Assembly: GCA_934590505.1 (NCBI GenBank) | Contig: CAKTPC010000127.1 | Coordinates: 1 to 5,777, forward strand | Direction of reading: 5' to 3' | Length of the DNA stretch: 5,777 nt | Origin: an uncultured Oscillospiraceae bacterium | Lineage (GTDB): Bacteria > Bacillota > Clostridia > Oscillospirales > Oscillospiraceae | Part shown: in pieces, positions 1 to 5,777 of the stretch | Layout of the letters: every line of letters begins with the position of its first letter | Position numbering within the stretch: the first letter of the stretch is position 1 | Position numbers and translations under genes: made by a program | The notes under the pieces: model-generated | What the model saw: the letters and a program-made list of their open reading frames with translations, nothing else | What the model was told of the DNA's origin: nothing | The model's database searches: none

Positions 1-932
1 CAGAACTCACGGATAGACGCGCTGGTGTACCCGCGGCGGCGCAGGCCGCACAGGGTCGGCATGCGCGGATCGTCCCAGCCGGAGACGTAGCCCTCCTGCA
101 CGAGCTGACGGAGCTTACGCTTGGACATGACAGTGTGGTTGATGCCGAGCCGGGAAAACTCTATCTGTCTCGGCTTAATGCCGGGGATAGAAACATTGGA
201 CACGACCCAGTCATAGAGCGGGCGGTGATCCTCATACTCGAGCGAGCAGAGCGAGTGCGTGATGCCTTCAATGGCGTCCTGAATCGGGTGAGCAAAGTCG
301 TACATCGGGAAGATGCACCACTTGGTGCCTTGACGGTGATGCTCGATATAACGGATGCGGTAGAGCACGGGATCGCGCATATTGAAGTTGCCGCTGGCAA
401 GATCGATCTTTGCGCGCAGCGTGTAGCGCCCTTCTTCAAATTCACCGTTCCTCATGCGCTGGAACAGATCAAGGCTCTCCTCAATGGGCCTGTCGCGCCA
501 CGGGCTGACTGCGGGACGGTTAGTGTCACCGCGGTATTCGCGGAACTGTTCGGGCGTAAGCTCGCAGACGTAGGCAAGACCTTTCTTTATAAGCTCGACA
601 GCGTAGCCGTAGGTCTGCTCAAAATAATCCGAGCCGTAGAAAAACCGGTTGCCCCAGTCAAAGCCCAGCCAATGGATGTCCTCCTTTATCGCGTCGACAA
701 ATTCGGTGTCCTCCTTGGCGGGGTTAGTATCGTCCATGCGGAGGTTGCATATGCCGCCGAAGCGCTCGGCAGTACCGAAGTCAATGGTCAGAGCCTTGCA
801 GTGCCCTATATGCAGATAGCCGTTAGGCTCGGGCGGGAAACGCGTGTGGATCTGCATCCCGTAACAGCGATGCCCCTCGGAAAGATCCTCCTGTACAAAT
901 GCGTCGATAAAGTTTCTGGCAGCTTCTTCCAT
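1..932 (-). CDS. glnS: Glutaminyl-tRNA synthetase (GlnRS), N-terminal part, cut by window edge
   Basis: A cytosolic class I synthetase that joins glutamine to tRNA-Gln using ATP. The minus strand encodes 310 codons from the ATG at 932 before the window ends. The Rossmann signature RFPPEPNGYLHIGH is at residues 31-44 (HIGH 41-44), MDDTNP at 66-71 and the second class I motif VMSKR at 268-272. Residues that in E. coli GlnRS mark glutamine rather than glutamate specificity appear conserved: Arg31, Tyr211, Cys229 and Gln256. The run WDDPRMPT...GLRRRGYT after VMSKR is also GlnRS-like rather than GluRS-like. E. coli GlnRS has about 550 residues, so roughly 240, mainly the C-terminal anticodon-binding beta-barrels, lie outside the window. 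The start is supported by AGGAG at 943-947, ten bases upstream. It is transcribed divergently from the flavoprotein gene. No T-box precedes it. The identification is secure. Confidence 0.97.
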   Translation of the reverse strand, partial: MEEAARNFIDAFVQEDLSEGHRCYGMQIHTRFPPEPNGYLHIGHCKALTIDFGTAERFGGICNLRMDDTNPAKEDTEFVDAIKEDIHWLGFDWGNRFFYGSDYFEQTYGYAVELIKKGLAYVCELTPEQFREYRGDTNRPAVSPWRDRPIEESLDLFQRMRNGEFEEGRYTLRAKIDLASGNFNMRDPVLYRIRYIEHHRQGTKWCIFPMYDFAHPIQDAIEGITHSLCSLEYEDHRPLYDWVVSNVSIPGIKPRQIEFSRLGINHTVMSKRKLRQLVQEGYVSGWDDPRMPTLCGLRRRGYTSASIREF

Positions 933-966
933 GTCCTCTTCTCTCCTATGCTTATAAGTCCTGAAT

Positions 967-995
967 ATTATAAACGATTGCTCTGGTAATTACAA
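967..995 (-). promoter_or_regulatory. glnS promoter (sigma-A type)
   Basis: Read on the minus strand, TTGTAA (995 to 990, 4 of 6 matches to the -35 consensus) is followed by a 17-bp spacer and a perfect TATAAT (972 to 967). Transcription would start near 960, giving a leader of about 28 nt before the glnS ATG at 932. That is too short for a riboswitch. Both hexamers overlap those of a candidate rightward promoter. Confidence 0.75.
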
Positions 996-996
996 T
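968..996 (+). promoter_or_regulatory. Candidate rightward promoter for the flavoprotein gene, overlapping the glnS promoter
   Basis: TTATAA (968-973) is a weak -35 match, followed by a 17-bp spacer and TACAAT (991-996), a 5 of 6 match to the -10 consensus. The start site would be near 1003, about 44 nt before the GTG start. An alternative on the same strand is TTACAA (990-995), 17 bp, AACTAT (1013-1018), which has a better -35 but a weaker -10. Some rightward promoter is expected here because the upstream gene points the other way. Which pair is used cannot be settled from sequence. Confidence 0.45.
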
Positions 997-1035
997 AAAA
1001 ATGTGGTAGACTAACTATGAAAATTGACGGAAGCG

Positions 1036-1040
1036 GGTGA
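1036..1040 (+). promoter_or_regulatory. Ribosome binding site supporting a GTG start
   Basis: GGTGA, preceded by another G at 1035, matches the 3' part of the AAGGAGGTGA Shine-Dalgarno consensus. It lies six bases before the GTG at 1047. No in-frame ATG lies close upstream, and the next one downstream would remove the FAD-binding glycine motif. The site therefore decides the GTG start. Confidence 0.6.
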
Positions 1041-1046
1041 CAGCAA

Positions 1047-1853
1047 GTGTCGGAGAGCTTTGAAATTATAATAATCGGCGGCGGCATCGCGGGCACCTCG
1101 GCGGCCCTGACGGCGATGAACCGCGGAAAACGCACCGCGGTGATCGCAAATCCCATGGAGTCGGAGAGCTTATATAAGGCGGAGAAGATAACAAATTATC
1201 CGGGGCTTGCCGGGCTCGGCGGACGGGAAATGTCCGAGCTTCTGCGCCGTCAGCTGGATGGCAGCGGCGCAAAGCTCATACGCGGGCGCGTGCTGAACGT
1301 CATGGAAATGGGCGGCAGCTTCGGCGTTGCGGTCGGGAATGATTTCTATGAGGCAAAGGCGGTCATCCTTGCCCTCGGCATTACGCGGGAAAAGCTCTAT
1401 CCGGGCGAGGCGGAGTTCCTCGGCCGCGGCGTGAGCTACTGCGCGACCTGCGACGGGATGCTCTATAGGGGAAAGACCGTCGCGCTCATCGGCAATAACC
1501 GCGAGGCGTTTGACGACGCGGACTTTCTGAAAAGCATCGGCTGCAATGTGCTGCATTTTAAGGAGAACCTGCGCTATGAGATACGCGGCGGCATGAAAGC
1601 GGACACGCTCATTGCGGGCGGGCAGGAGCACCCGGTCGACGGCGTGTTTATAATCAAGGACAGCATTTCCGTCTCAAAGCTGATAGACGGGCTTGAATAT
1701 GAAAACGGCGCGATCGTCACGAAACGGGATATGAGCACGTCGGTCCCCGGCGTCTTTGCCTGCGGTGACTGTGCCGGAAAGCCCTATCAGCTAGCAAAGG
1801 CTGCGGGCGAGGGGAACATTGCAGCGCTCTCGGCATGTGGATATATTAAGTAA
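1047..1853 (+). CDS. Thioredoxin-reductase-like FAD flavoprotein with degenerate NADPH domain (FFTR-like candidate)
   Basis: Probably a cytosolic flavoenzyme that reduces thioredoxin. The 268-aa product has the N-terminal FAD dinucleotide-binding motif GGGIAG (11-16), the ITNYPG segment (48-53) typical of thioredoxin reductase, the redox-active pair C132-A-T-C135 followed by D136, and the second FAD motif GVFACGDC (235-242). Canonical bacterial TrxB has about 310-320 residues, and the shortfall lies in the pyridine-nucleotide domain. The usual GxGxxA motif is replaced by GNNREA (149-154), the HRR-type NADPH phosphate-binding motif by HFKEN (170-174), and about 40 residues before PVDGVF are missing. 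Known family context: clostridial ferredoxin-dependent flavin thioredoxin reductases keep the CxxC but do not use NADPH. Electron supply from ferredoxin here is inferred, supported by trxA two genes downstream. The reading frame is intact, so decay is unlikely. Alternatives are a divergent NADPH enzyme or a reductase for another small disulfide protein. Confidence 0.88.
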   Translation: MSESFEIIIIGGGIAGTSAALTAMNRGKRTAVIANPMESESLYKAEKITNYPGLAGLGGREMSELLRRQLDGSGAKLIRGRVLNVMEMGGSFGVAVGNDFYEAKAVILALGITREKLYPGEAEFLGRGVSYCATCDGMLYRGKTVALIGNNREAFDDADFLKSIGCNVLHFKENLRYEIRGGMKADTLIAGGQEHPVDGVFIIKDSISVSKLIDGLEYENGAIVTKRDMSTSVPGVFACGDCAGKPYQLAKAAGEGNIAALSACGYIK

Positions 1854-1877
1854 CGAATCAGATCACGGGAGAAAGAT

Positions 1878-2825
1878 ATGGACAAGATAGCTGTTCTCAT
1901 TCCATGCTATAACGAGGCCAAAACCATAGAGAAGGTCGTGACGGAGTTTAAGCGGGAACTGCCGGAGGCCACGATCTATGTTTATGACAATAACTCCAAG
2001 GACGGGACGGATGAGATCGCCCGCGCCGCCGGGGCTGTGGTACGCTATGAGCATCAGCAGGGCAAGGGAAATGTCGTGCGCCGGATGTTTCAGGAAATAG
2101 AAGCGGAATGCTACCTGATGGCTGACGGCGATGATACATACCCGGCGGAAAACGCTCGAGCGCTTGTGAGGCATGTGCTGGAAGAACAGGCAGATATGGT
2201 CGTGGGGGACCGGCTCTCCTCAACATATTTTGAGGAGAACAAGCGACCGTTCCATAATTTCGGCAACAGTATCGTGCGCTGGAGCATAAACACTATTTTT
2301 AAGAGCGGCATCAAGGATGTCATGACGGGTTACCGGGCGTTCAGCTATCGCTTTGCAAAGAGCTTTCCAGTGATATCCAAGGGCTTTGAGATAGAGACAG
2401 AGATGACTATCCACGCGGTCACAAAAAACATGTATATCGTCAATGAGGTCGTGGATTACCGCGACAGACCCAGCGGGAGTGAGTCAAAGCTCAATACGGT
2501 GAGCGACGGCGTAAAAGTGATCTTCACGATATTCAACCTGTTTCGGAACTATAAGCCGATGCAGTTCTTCTCACTTCTGGCGCTGCTGCTTATTATTCTT
2601 TCAGCTGCTGTGTTTATCCCGCTCGTGCTCGTGCCGTTTTGGCAGACCGGTCTTGTGGAGCGGTTCCCGACGCTTATCGTCTGCGGCTTTGTGGTCATTG
2701 CGGCGCTCTTGAGCTTTTTTAACGGCATGGTGCTTGACGCGATCATGCAGAAGGAAAGAAGAGAATACGAATTTCGGCTCATGCTCGTGCACGATATGGA
2801 ACGCCGGGCAAGGGGCGAACAGTAA
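1878..2825 (+). CDS. Family 2 glycosyltransferase, polyprenyl-phosphate (DPM1/GtrB-like) type with two C-terminal membrane helices
   Basis: Likely transfers a sugar from a nucleotide sugar to a polyprenyl phosphate at the inner face of the membrane, supplying envelope polymer synthesis. The 315-aa product begins with the GT-A fold signature IPCYNEAKTI (8-17). It then shows YDNNSKDGT (36-44), a DxD-type metal and nucleotide-sugar site in ADGDDTYP (82-89, with D83 and D85), GDR at 110-112 and TGYRAF (150-155). The basic segment RDRPSGSESKL (195-205) resembles the phosphate-contacting region of dolichol-phosphate mannose synthases. Two hydrophobic helices at about 228-255 and 263-290 anchor the protein, followed by a charged cytosolic tail. 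GGGAGA (1867-1872) precedes the ATG by five bases. The gene starts 24 bp after the flavoprotein stop, so the two are probably co-transcribed. The donor sugar and exact acceptor cannot be read from sequence. Confidence 0.88.
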   Translation: MDKIAVLIPCYNEAKTIEKVVTEFKRELPEATIYVYDNNSKDGTDEIARAAGAVVRYEHQQGKGNVVRRMFQEIEAECYLMADGDDTYPAENARALVRHVLEEQADMVVGDRLSSTYFEENKRPFHNFGNSIVRWSINTIFKSGIKDVMTGYRAFSYRFAKSFPVISKGFEIETEMTIHAVTKNMYIVNEVVDYRDRPSGSESKLNTVSDGVKVIFTIFNLFRNYKPMQFFSLLALLLIILSAAVFIPLVLVPFWQTGLVERFPTLIVCGFVVIAALLSFFNGMVLDAIMQKERREYEFRLMLVHDMERRARGEQ

Positions 2826-2877
2826 AAATTGAATAAATCTATGAAAAAAGGTAATTGTAAAACAAAGGAGAATTATT

Positions 2878-3183
2878 ATGGCTATTGCACATCTGAATGA
2901 GAACAATTTCGATACCGAAACAAGTCAGGGTACCTGCCTTGTGGATTTCTGGGCAACATGGTGCGGCCCATGCCGCATGCAGGCTCCGGTGCTTGAGAAG
3001 CTCGATGCGGAGCTTCAGGGCAGCGTCAAGATATGCAAGGTGGACGTGGACGAGAACCCCGGCCTTGCGCAGCGCTTCGGCGTGAGCAGCATCCCGACGC
3101 TCGTTGTCATCCGCGACGGCAAGGCGGTAAAGGGCGTTGTCGGCCTGCATAACCTTGAGCAGCTCAAGGCTCTGCTCGCGTAA
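2878..3183 (+). CDS. trxA: Thioredoxin
   Basis: A small cytosolic protein-disulfide reductant. The 101-aa product is a single complete thioredoxin fold with the classical active site W28-C29-G30-P31-C32, the buried acid D23 in LVDFW, K54 and the cis-proline in SIPT (P73). There is no signal peptide or membrane segment, so it is a cytosolic thioredoxin rather than an exported redox protein. Two further cysteines, C20 and C53, lie outside the active site. The start is fixed by a strong AAAGGAG (2864-2870) seven bases before the ATG. The gene lies 52 bp after the glycosyltransferase. That A+T-rich gap contains TTGAAT (2829-2834) but no good -10 at proper spacing, so an internal promoter is unproven. 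Its natural partner is probably the reductase-like flavoprotein at 1047-1853. Confidence 0.97.
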   Translation: MAIAHLNENNFDTETSQGTCLVDFWATWCGPCRMQAPVLEKLDAELQGSVKICKVDVDENPGLAQRFGVSSIPTLVVIRDGKAVKGVVGLHNLEQLKALLA

Positions 3184-3195
3184 ACAAAATACTTT

Positions 3196-3230
3196 GCGCG
3201 GCAGGTGTTGACAAATCCGGCTGCCTGCGC
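3196..3230 (+). repeat. Inverted repeat across the valS promoter spacer and -35 region
   Basis: GCGCGGCAG (3196-3204) is complementary to CTGCC (3221-3225) plus GCGC (3227-3230), with one bulged base (3226) and a 16-base loop. In RNA this is a 9-bp GC-rich stem just after the trxA stop. In DNA its arms flank and overlap the valS -35 element. It is followed by TAAAATCATT rather than a T-run, so it is at best a poor intrinsic terminator for trxA. It could also be an operator or simply chance. Confidence 0.45.
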
Positions 3231-3236
3231 TAAAAT
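3208..3236 (+). promoter_or_regulatory. valS T-box promoter (sigma-A consensus)
   Basis: A perfect -35 hexamer TTGACA (3208-3213), an exact 17-bp spacer and TAAAAT (3231-3236, 5 of 6 matches). Transcription should start near 3243, just before T-box stem I. The leader then runs about 256 nt to the valS ATG. This is the strongest promoter by consensus in the window and makes valS independent of the upstream genes. Confidence 0.85.
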
Positions 3237-3419
3237 CATTCCATTGCTGTGACAGGCAGGAGTACGCGGTGTGCGGATCTCAGAGAGGGAGCGGTCGGTG
3301 AAAGCTCCTGTGAAGCGCTGCGGAAGGTCGGCCTTGAGCGTCCCGGGTGAAGGGGAAACCTGTGTAGTCCGGGCGTGGCTTTCGCGTTAAGGAAGGCATG
3401 AGTGCCGCAGTATGCGGAA

Positions 3420-3453
3420 TTCAGGTGGTACCGCGGTAAATTATCGCCCTGAA
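3420..3453 (+). promoter_or_regulatory. T-box antiterminator
   Basis: TTCAGG (3420-3425) pairs with CCTGAA (3448-3453), and GCG (3433-3435) with CGC (3445-3447). They flank the seven-base bulge TGGTACC (3426-3432) that binds the free tRNA acceptor end. The 3' arm is also the 5' arm of the terminator, so the two structures exclude each other. Confidence 0.9.
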
Positions 3454-3476
3454 GCTATATGCTTCAGGGCGTTTTT
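3446..3476 (+). terminator. Intrinsic terminator of the valS T-box
   Basis: GCCCTGAAGC (3446-3455) and GCTTCAGGGC (3461-3470) form a perfect 10-bp stem with a five-base TATAT loop. They are followed by GTTTTT (3471-3476). It sits 23 bases before the valS ATG and should form when tRNA-Val is aminoacylated. Confidence 0.95.
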
Positions 3477-3498
3477 CTATGTGAGAGGAGAGCAGAGA

Positions 3499-5777
3499 AT
3501 GAAAGAACTTCCGAAAGTGTACGACCCTAAATCGGTCGAGAAAAAGGTCTATGAGATGTGGATGGACGGGCACTATTTCGAGGGCAAGATAGACCCCGAT
3601 AAGAAGCCGTTTTCCATCGTCATGCCGCCCCCTAATGTCACCGGCCAGCTCCACATGGGGCACGCCCTTGACGCGACGCTTCAGGATATCCTGACCCGTT
3701 ATAAGAGAATGCAGGGCTATGCCGCGCTGTGGCTGCCCGGCGTTGACCATGCCGGCATCGCGACCCAGATAAAGGTCGAAGAGGTGCTGCGCAAGGAGGA
3801 GGGCAAGACCCGCTACGATCTCGGCCGCGACAAGTTCCTTGAGCGCGTATGGGACTGGAAGCAGAAGTATGGCGACCGTATAGTCGAGCAGCAGAAGAGC
3901 ATGGGCGTCTCCTGTGACTGGAGCCGCAGCCGCTTCACGATGGACGATGTCTGCGCTAAGGCTGTTCGTGAGACCTTCTGCGACCTTTATGAGAAGGGAC
4001 TTATCTACAAGGGCAGCCGCATCATCAACTGGTGTCCGCACTGCCGCACCGCCCTGTCCGACGCCGAGGTCGAATATAAGGACATCCCCGGTTCCTTCTG
4101 GTACATCCGCTATCCGATCGAGAACTCCGACGAGGAGTTCATCATTGCGACGACCCGTCCCGAGACCATGCTGGGCGACACCGGTGTCGCAGTTAACCCC
4201 GCGGATGAGAAGTACCAGCACCTTGTCGGCAAGAACGCTATTCTCCCGCTCGTTGGGCGCAAGCTGCCCATCGTCGCGGACGACTATGTCGAGCTCGGCT
4301 TCGGCACCGGCGCCGTTAAGATGACGCCCTGCCATGACCCGAACGACTATGAGGTCGGCCTGCGCCATAACCTTGAGCAGATACAGTGCATCGACGAGGA
4401 CGCAAAGATCATAAACGGCGGCAAGTATAACGGCATGGACCGCTACGAGGCGAGAAAGGCCATCGTTGCCGACCTCGAAGAACAGGGCTACCTTGTCAAG
4501 GTCGAGCCGTACAGCCATAATGTCGGATGCTGCTATCGCTGCGGCACGGTCGTTGAGCCGCTCACGAGCCCACAGTGGTTCGTCAAGATGGCTCCGCTTG
4601 CCAAGGAAGCGATAAACGTCGTCAAGGACGGGCGCATCAAGTTCGTGCCCGAGCGCTTCACAAAGACCTACCTCAACTGGATGGAAAATGTCCATGACTG
4701 GTGCATCTCCCGCCAGCTCTGGTGGGGTCATCAGATACCCGCGTGGTACTGCGCCGACTGCGGCCACATCACCGTCTCCCGCGAGGACGCGACCGAGTGC
4801 GAGTACTGCCACAGCAAGAACATCACCCGCGATGAGGACGTGCTCGATACATGGTTCAGCTCCGCACTCTGGCCGTTCTCGACGATGGGCTGGCCGGAAA
4901 AGACCGACGACCTCAACTACTGGTACCCCACGAGCGTCATGGTCACGGGCTACGACATCATCTTCTTCTGGGTCGCGAGAATGATCTTCTCCGGTATGGA
5001 GCAGATGAAGGAGGAACCGTTCAAGACTGTCTTTATCCACGGCCTTGTGCGCGACAGTCAGGGACGCAAGATGTCCAAGTCCCTCGGCAACGGCATCGAT
5101 CCGCTTGAGATGGTCGAGACCTACGGCGCGGACGCGCTGCGCTTCAACCTCATTACCGGCAACTCCCCCGGGAACGACATGCGCTTCTACGTCGAGAAGT
5201 GCGAGGCCATGCGCAACTTCTGCAACAAGCTTTGGAACGCATCGCGCTTTGTGATGATGAACCTCACCATCGACCGCAATGAGCTGCCCGAAAAGCTTGA
5301 GATCGAGGACAAGTGGATTCTCTCCAAGCTCAACAGCGTTATCCGTGAGGTCTGCGACAATATGGATAACTACGAGCTGGGCGTCGCAGCCGGCAAGATA
5401 TACGACTTTATCTGGGACAGCTACTGCGACTGGTATATAGAGCTGACCAAGCCCCGCCTCAACGGCGAGGACGAGGAGTCCAAGATCTCCGCGCAGAAGG
5501 TGCTGCTCTATGTGCTGACCGAGATACTCAAGCTTGTCCACCCGTTCATGCCGTTTATCTCCGAGGAGATCTGGCAGGCGCTGCCGCACGATGGCGAGGC
5601 GCTGATGGTCGAGCGCTATCCCGAGTACAGCGAGAAGCTGAGCTTCCCTGAGGACGAGCAGAACTTCGAGATGGTCATGACCGCTATCAAAGCGGTCCGC
5701 GCCCGCCGCAGCGAGATGAACGTGCCCCCGTCCAGAAAGGCGCACCTCATCATCGCCACCGATAAGAAGGCAGCCTT
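3499..5777 (+). CDS. valS: Valyl-tRNA synthetase (ValRS), C-terminus beyond window
   Basis: A cytosolic class Ia synthetase that charges tRNA-Val and hydrolyses mischarged Thr-tRNA-Val. 759 codons are present; the bacterial family has about 880, so roughly 120 residues, chiefly the C-terminal coiled coil, are missing. The catalytic signature PPPNVTGQLHMGH is at 43-55 (HMGH 52-55) and KMSKS at 524-528. The inserted editing domain shows TTRPET (218-223) and GTGAVKMTPCHDPND ending at 283, with D280 as the likely substrate-contacting acid. Cysteines C179/C182 and C345/C348 probably bind one zinc, and C418/C421/C434/C437 form a second zinc ribbon. The anticodon-binding domain begins near DKWILSKLN (604). 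The ATG has GAGGAG (3485-3490) eight bases upstream. Expression is controlled by its own promoter and a tRNA-Val T-box. Codons are strongly C- or G-ending (GAC, AAG, CTC, ATC), as expected for a highly expressed gene in a GC-rich genome. Confidence 0.98.
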   Translation, partial: MKELPKVYDPKSVEKKVYEMWMDGHYFEGKIDPDKKPFSIVMPPPNVTGQLHMGHALDATLQDILTRYKRMQGYAALWLPGVDHAGIATQIKVEEVLRKEEGKTRYDLGRDKFLERVWDWKQKYGDRIVEQQKSMGVSCDWSRSRFTMDDVCAKAVRETFCDLYEKGLIYKGSRIINWCPHCRTALSDAEVEYKDIPGSFWYIRYPIENSDEEFIIATTRPETMLGDTGVAVNPADEKYQHLVGKNAILPLVGRKLPIVADDYVELGFGTGAVKMTPCHDPNDYEVGLRHNLEQIQCIDEDAKIINGGKYNGMDRYEARKAIVADLEEQGYLVKVEPYSHNVGCCYRCGTVVEPLTSPQWFVKMAPLAKEAINVVKDGRIKFVPERFTKTYLNWMENVHDWCISRQLWWGHQIPAWYCADCGHITVSREDATECEYCHSKNITRDEDVLDTWFSSALWPFSTMGWPEKTDDLNYWYPTSVMVTGYDIIFFWVARMIFSGMEQMKEEPFKTVFIHGLVRDSQGRKMSKSLGNGIDPLEMVETYGADALRFNLITGNSPGNDMRFYVEKCEAMRNFCNKLWNASRFVMMNLTIDRNELPEKLEIEDKWILSKLNSVIREVCDNMDNYELGVAAGKIYDFIWDSYCDWYIELTKPRLNGEDEESKISAQKVLLYVLTEILKLVHPFMPFISEEIWQALPHDGEALMVERYPEYSEKLSFPEDEQNFEMVMTAIKAVRARRSEMNVPPSRKAHLIIATDKKAA

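Larger units (their letters stand above)
3243..3476 (+). promoter_or_regulatory. T-box riboswitch sensing tRNA-Val (specifier GUC)
   Basis: This leader lets uncharged tRNA-Val switch on valS by preventing early termination. The stem I hallmarks occur in order. AGTA (3261-3264) and GAA (3323-3325) form the loop E motif. Between them CGCGGTGT (3265-3272) pairs fully with GCGCTGCG (3315-3322), with some G-U pairs. The AGAGAG bulge sequence (3282-3287) lies next to a hairpin of GGAGC (3288-3292) and GCTCC (3304-3308) capped by a GGTGAA-type loop. The specifier is GTC at 3327-3329, one base after GAA and followed by a purine, as in other T-boxes. It reads valine, matching the downstream gene. AGGC (3254-3257) and GCCT (3331-3334) close the specifier loop. 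CCCGG...CCGGG and small hairpins at 3395-3416 follow as likely stems II and III. The T-box core AGGTGGTACCGCG is at 3423-3435. Its TGGT would pair with a tRNA 3' end having discriminator A, as expected for tRNA-Val. Confidence 0.95.

Noticed and set aside
135..989. A 284-codon open frame on the plus strand opposite glnS
   Set aside because: It is antisense to the unmistakable GlnRS coding region and runs through the glnS promoter. No family motif is visible in the product.
1047..1853. The flavoprotein as a decayed or frameshifted trxB
   Set aside because: The frame is open throughout, both FAD motifs and CATC are intact, and the changed nucleotide-binding region is compact with in-frame sequence. 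This fits a functional divergent family better than a pseudogene.
2826..2877. A separate trxA promoter in the A+T-rich gap
   Set aside because: TTGAAT at 2829-2834 has no acceptable -10 hexamer at 16-18 bp spacing (TAATTG is the best). An own promoter is possible but not supported.
3340..3342. GTC at 3340-3342 as an alternative T-box specifier
   Set aside because: It lies after the GCCTTGAGC segment that closes stem I and is not preceded by the loop E GAA. The GTC at 3327-3329 fits the conserved GAA-N-specifier-purine layout.
3421..5745. A 774-codon open frame on the minus strand across almost all of valS
   Set aside because: It is the antisense of a GC-rich, strongly codon-biased valS, and part of it lies over the T-box terminator. 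The predicted product shows no recognisable domain, while the plus strand has full ValRS motifs.

Overview
The window is typical of the chromosome of a moderately GC-rich anaerobic Firmicute, most likely a clostridial lineage of the Oscillospiraceae/Ruminococcaceae type. This is inferred from a tRNA-Val T-box riboswitch in front of valS, AGGAG-type ribosome binding sites, TTGACA/TATAAT-type promoters, a bacterial GlnRS, and a reduced thioredoxin-reductase-like flavoprotein of the kind known from clostridia. No mobile element, CRISPR array, rRNA or tRNA gene was seen.

Layout. Positions 1-932 on the minus strand hold the N-terminal 310 codons of glnS, cut by the window edge. A 114-bp divergent intergenic region (933-1046) follows, in which the glnS promoter and a candidate rightward promoter lie almost exactly on top of each other in opposite orientation. 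On the plus strand come a 268-aa FAD-dependent thioredoxin-reductase-like protein (1047-1853), a membrane-anchored family 2 glycosyltransferase (1878-2825) and thioredoxin (trxA, 2878-3183). Positions 3184-3498 contain no gene but a complete regulatory leader: a consensus promoter, a T-box riboswitch with a GUC (valine) specifier, its antiterminator and an intrinsic terminator. They control valS (3499 to beyond 5777), of which 759 codons are present.

How the parts relate. The two synthetases charge tRNA-Gln and tRNA-Val; only valS shows a tRNA-sensing leader, while glnS has a very short untranslated leader. The most interesting gene is the flavoprotein. It keeps the FAD-binding motifs and the redox CATC pair of thioredoxin reductase, but its pyridine-nucleotide domain is shortened and has lost the dinucleotide-binding glycine motif and the HRR-type NADPH motif. 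With trxA two genes downstream, it is a good candidate for a ferredoxin-dependent flavin thioredoxin reductase (FFTR-like) feeding the adjacent thioredoxin. The glycosyltransferase between them has no obvious redox role.
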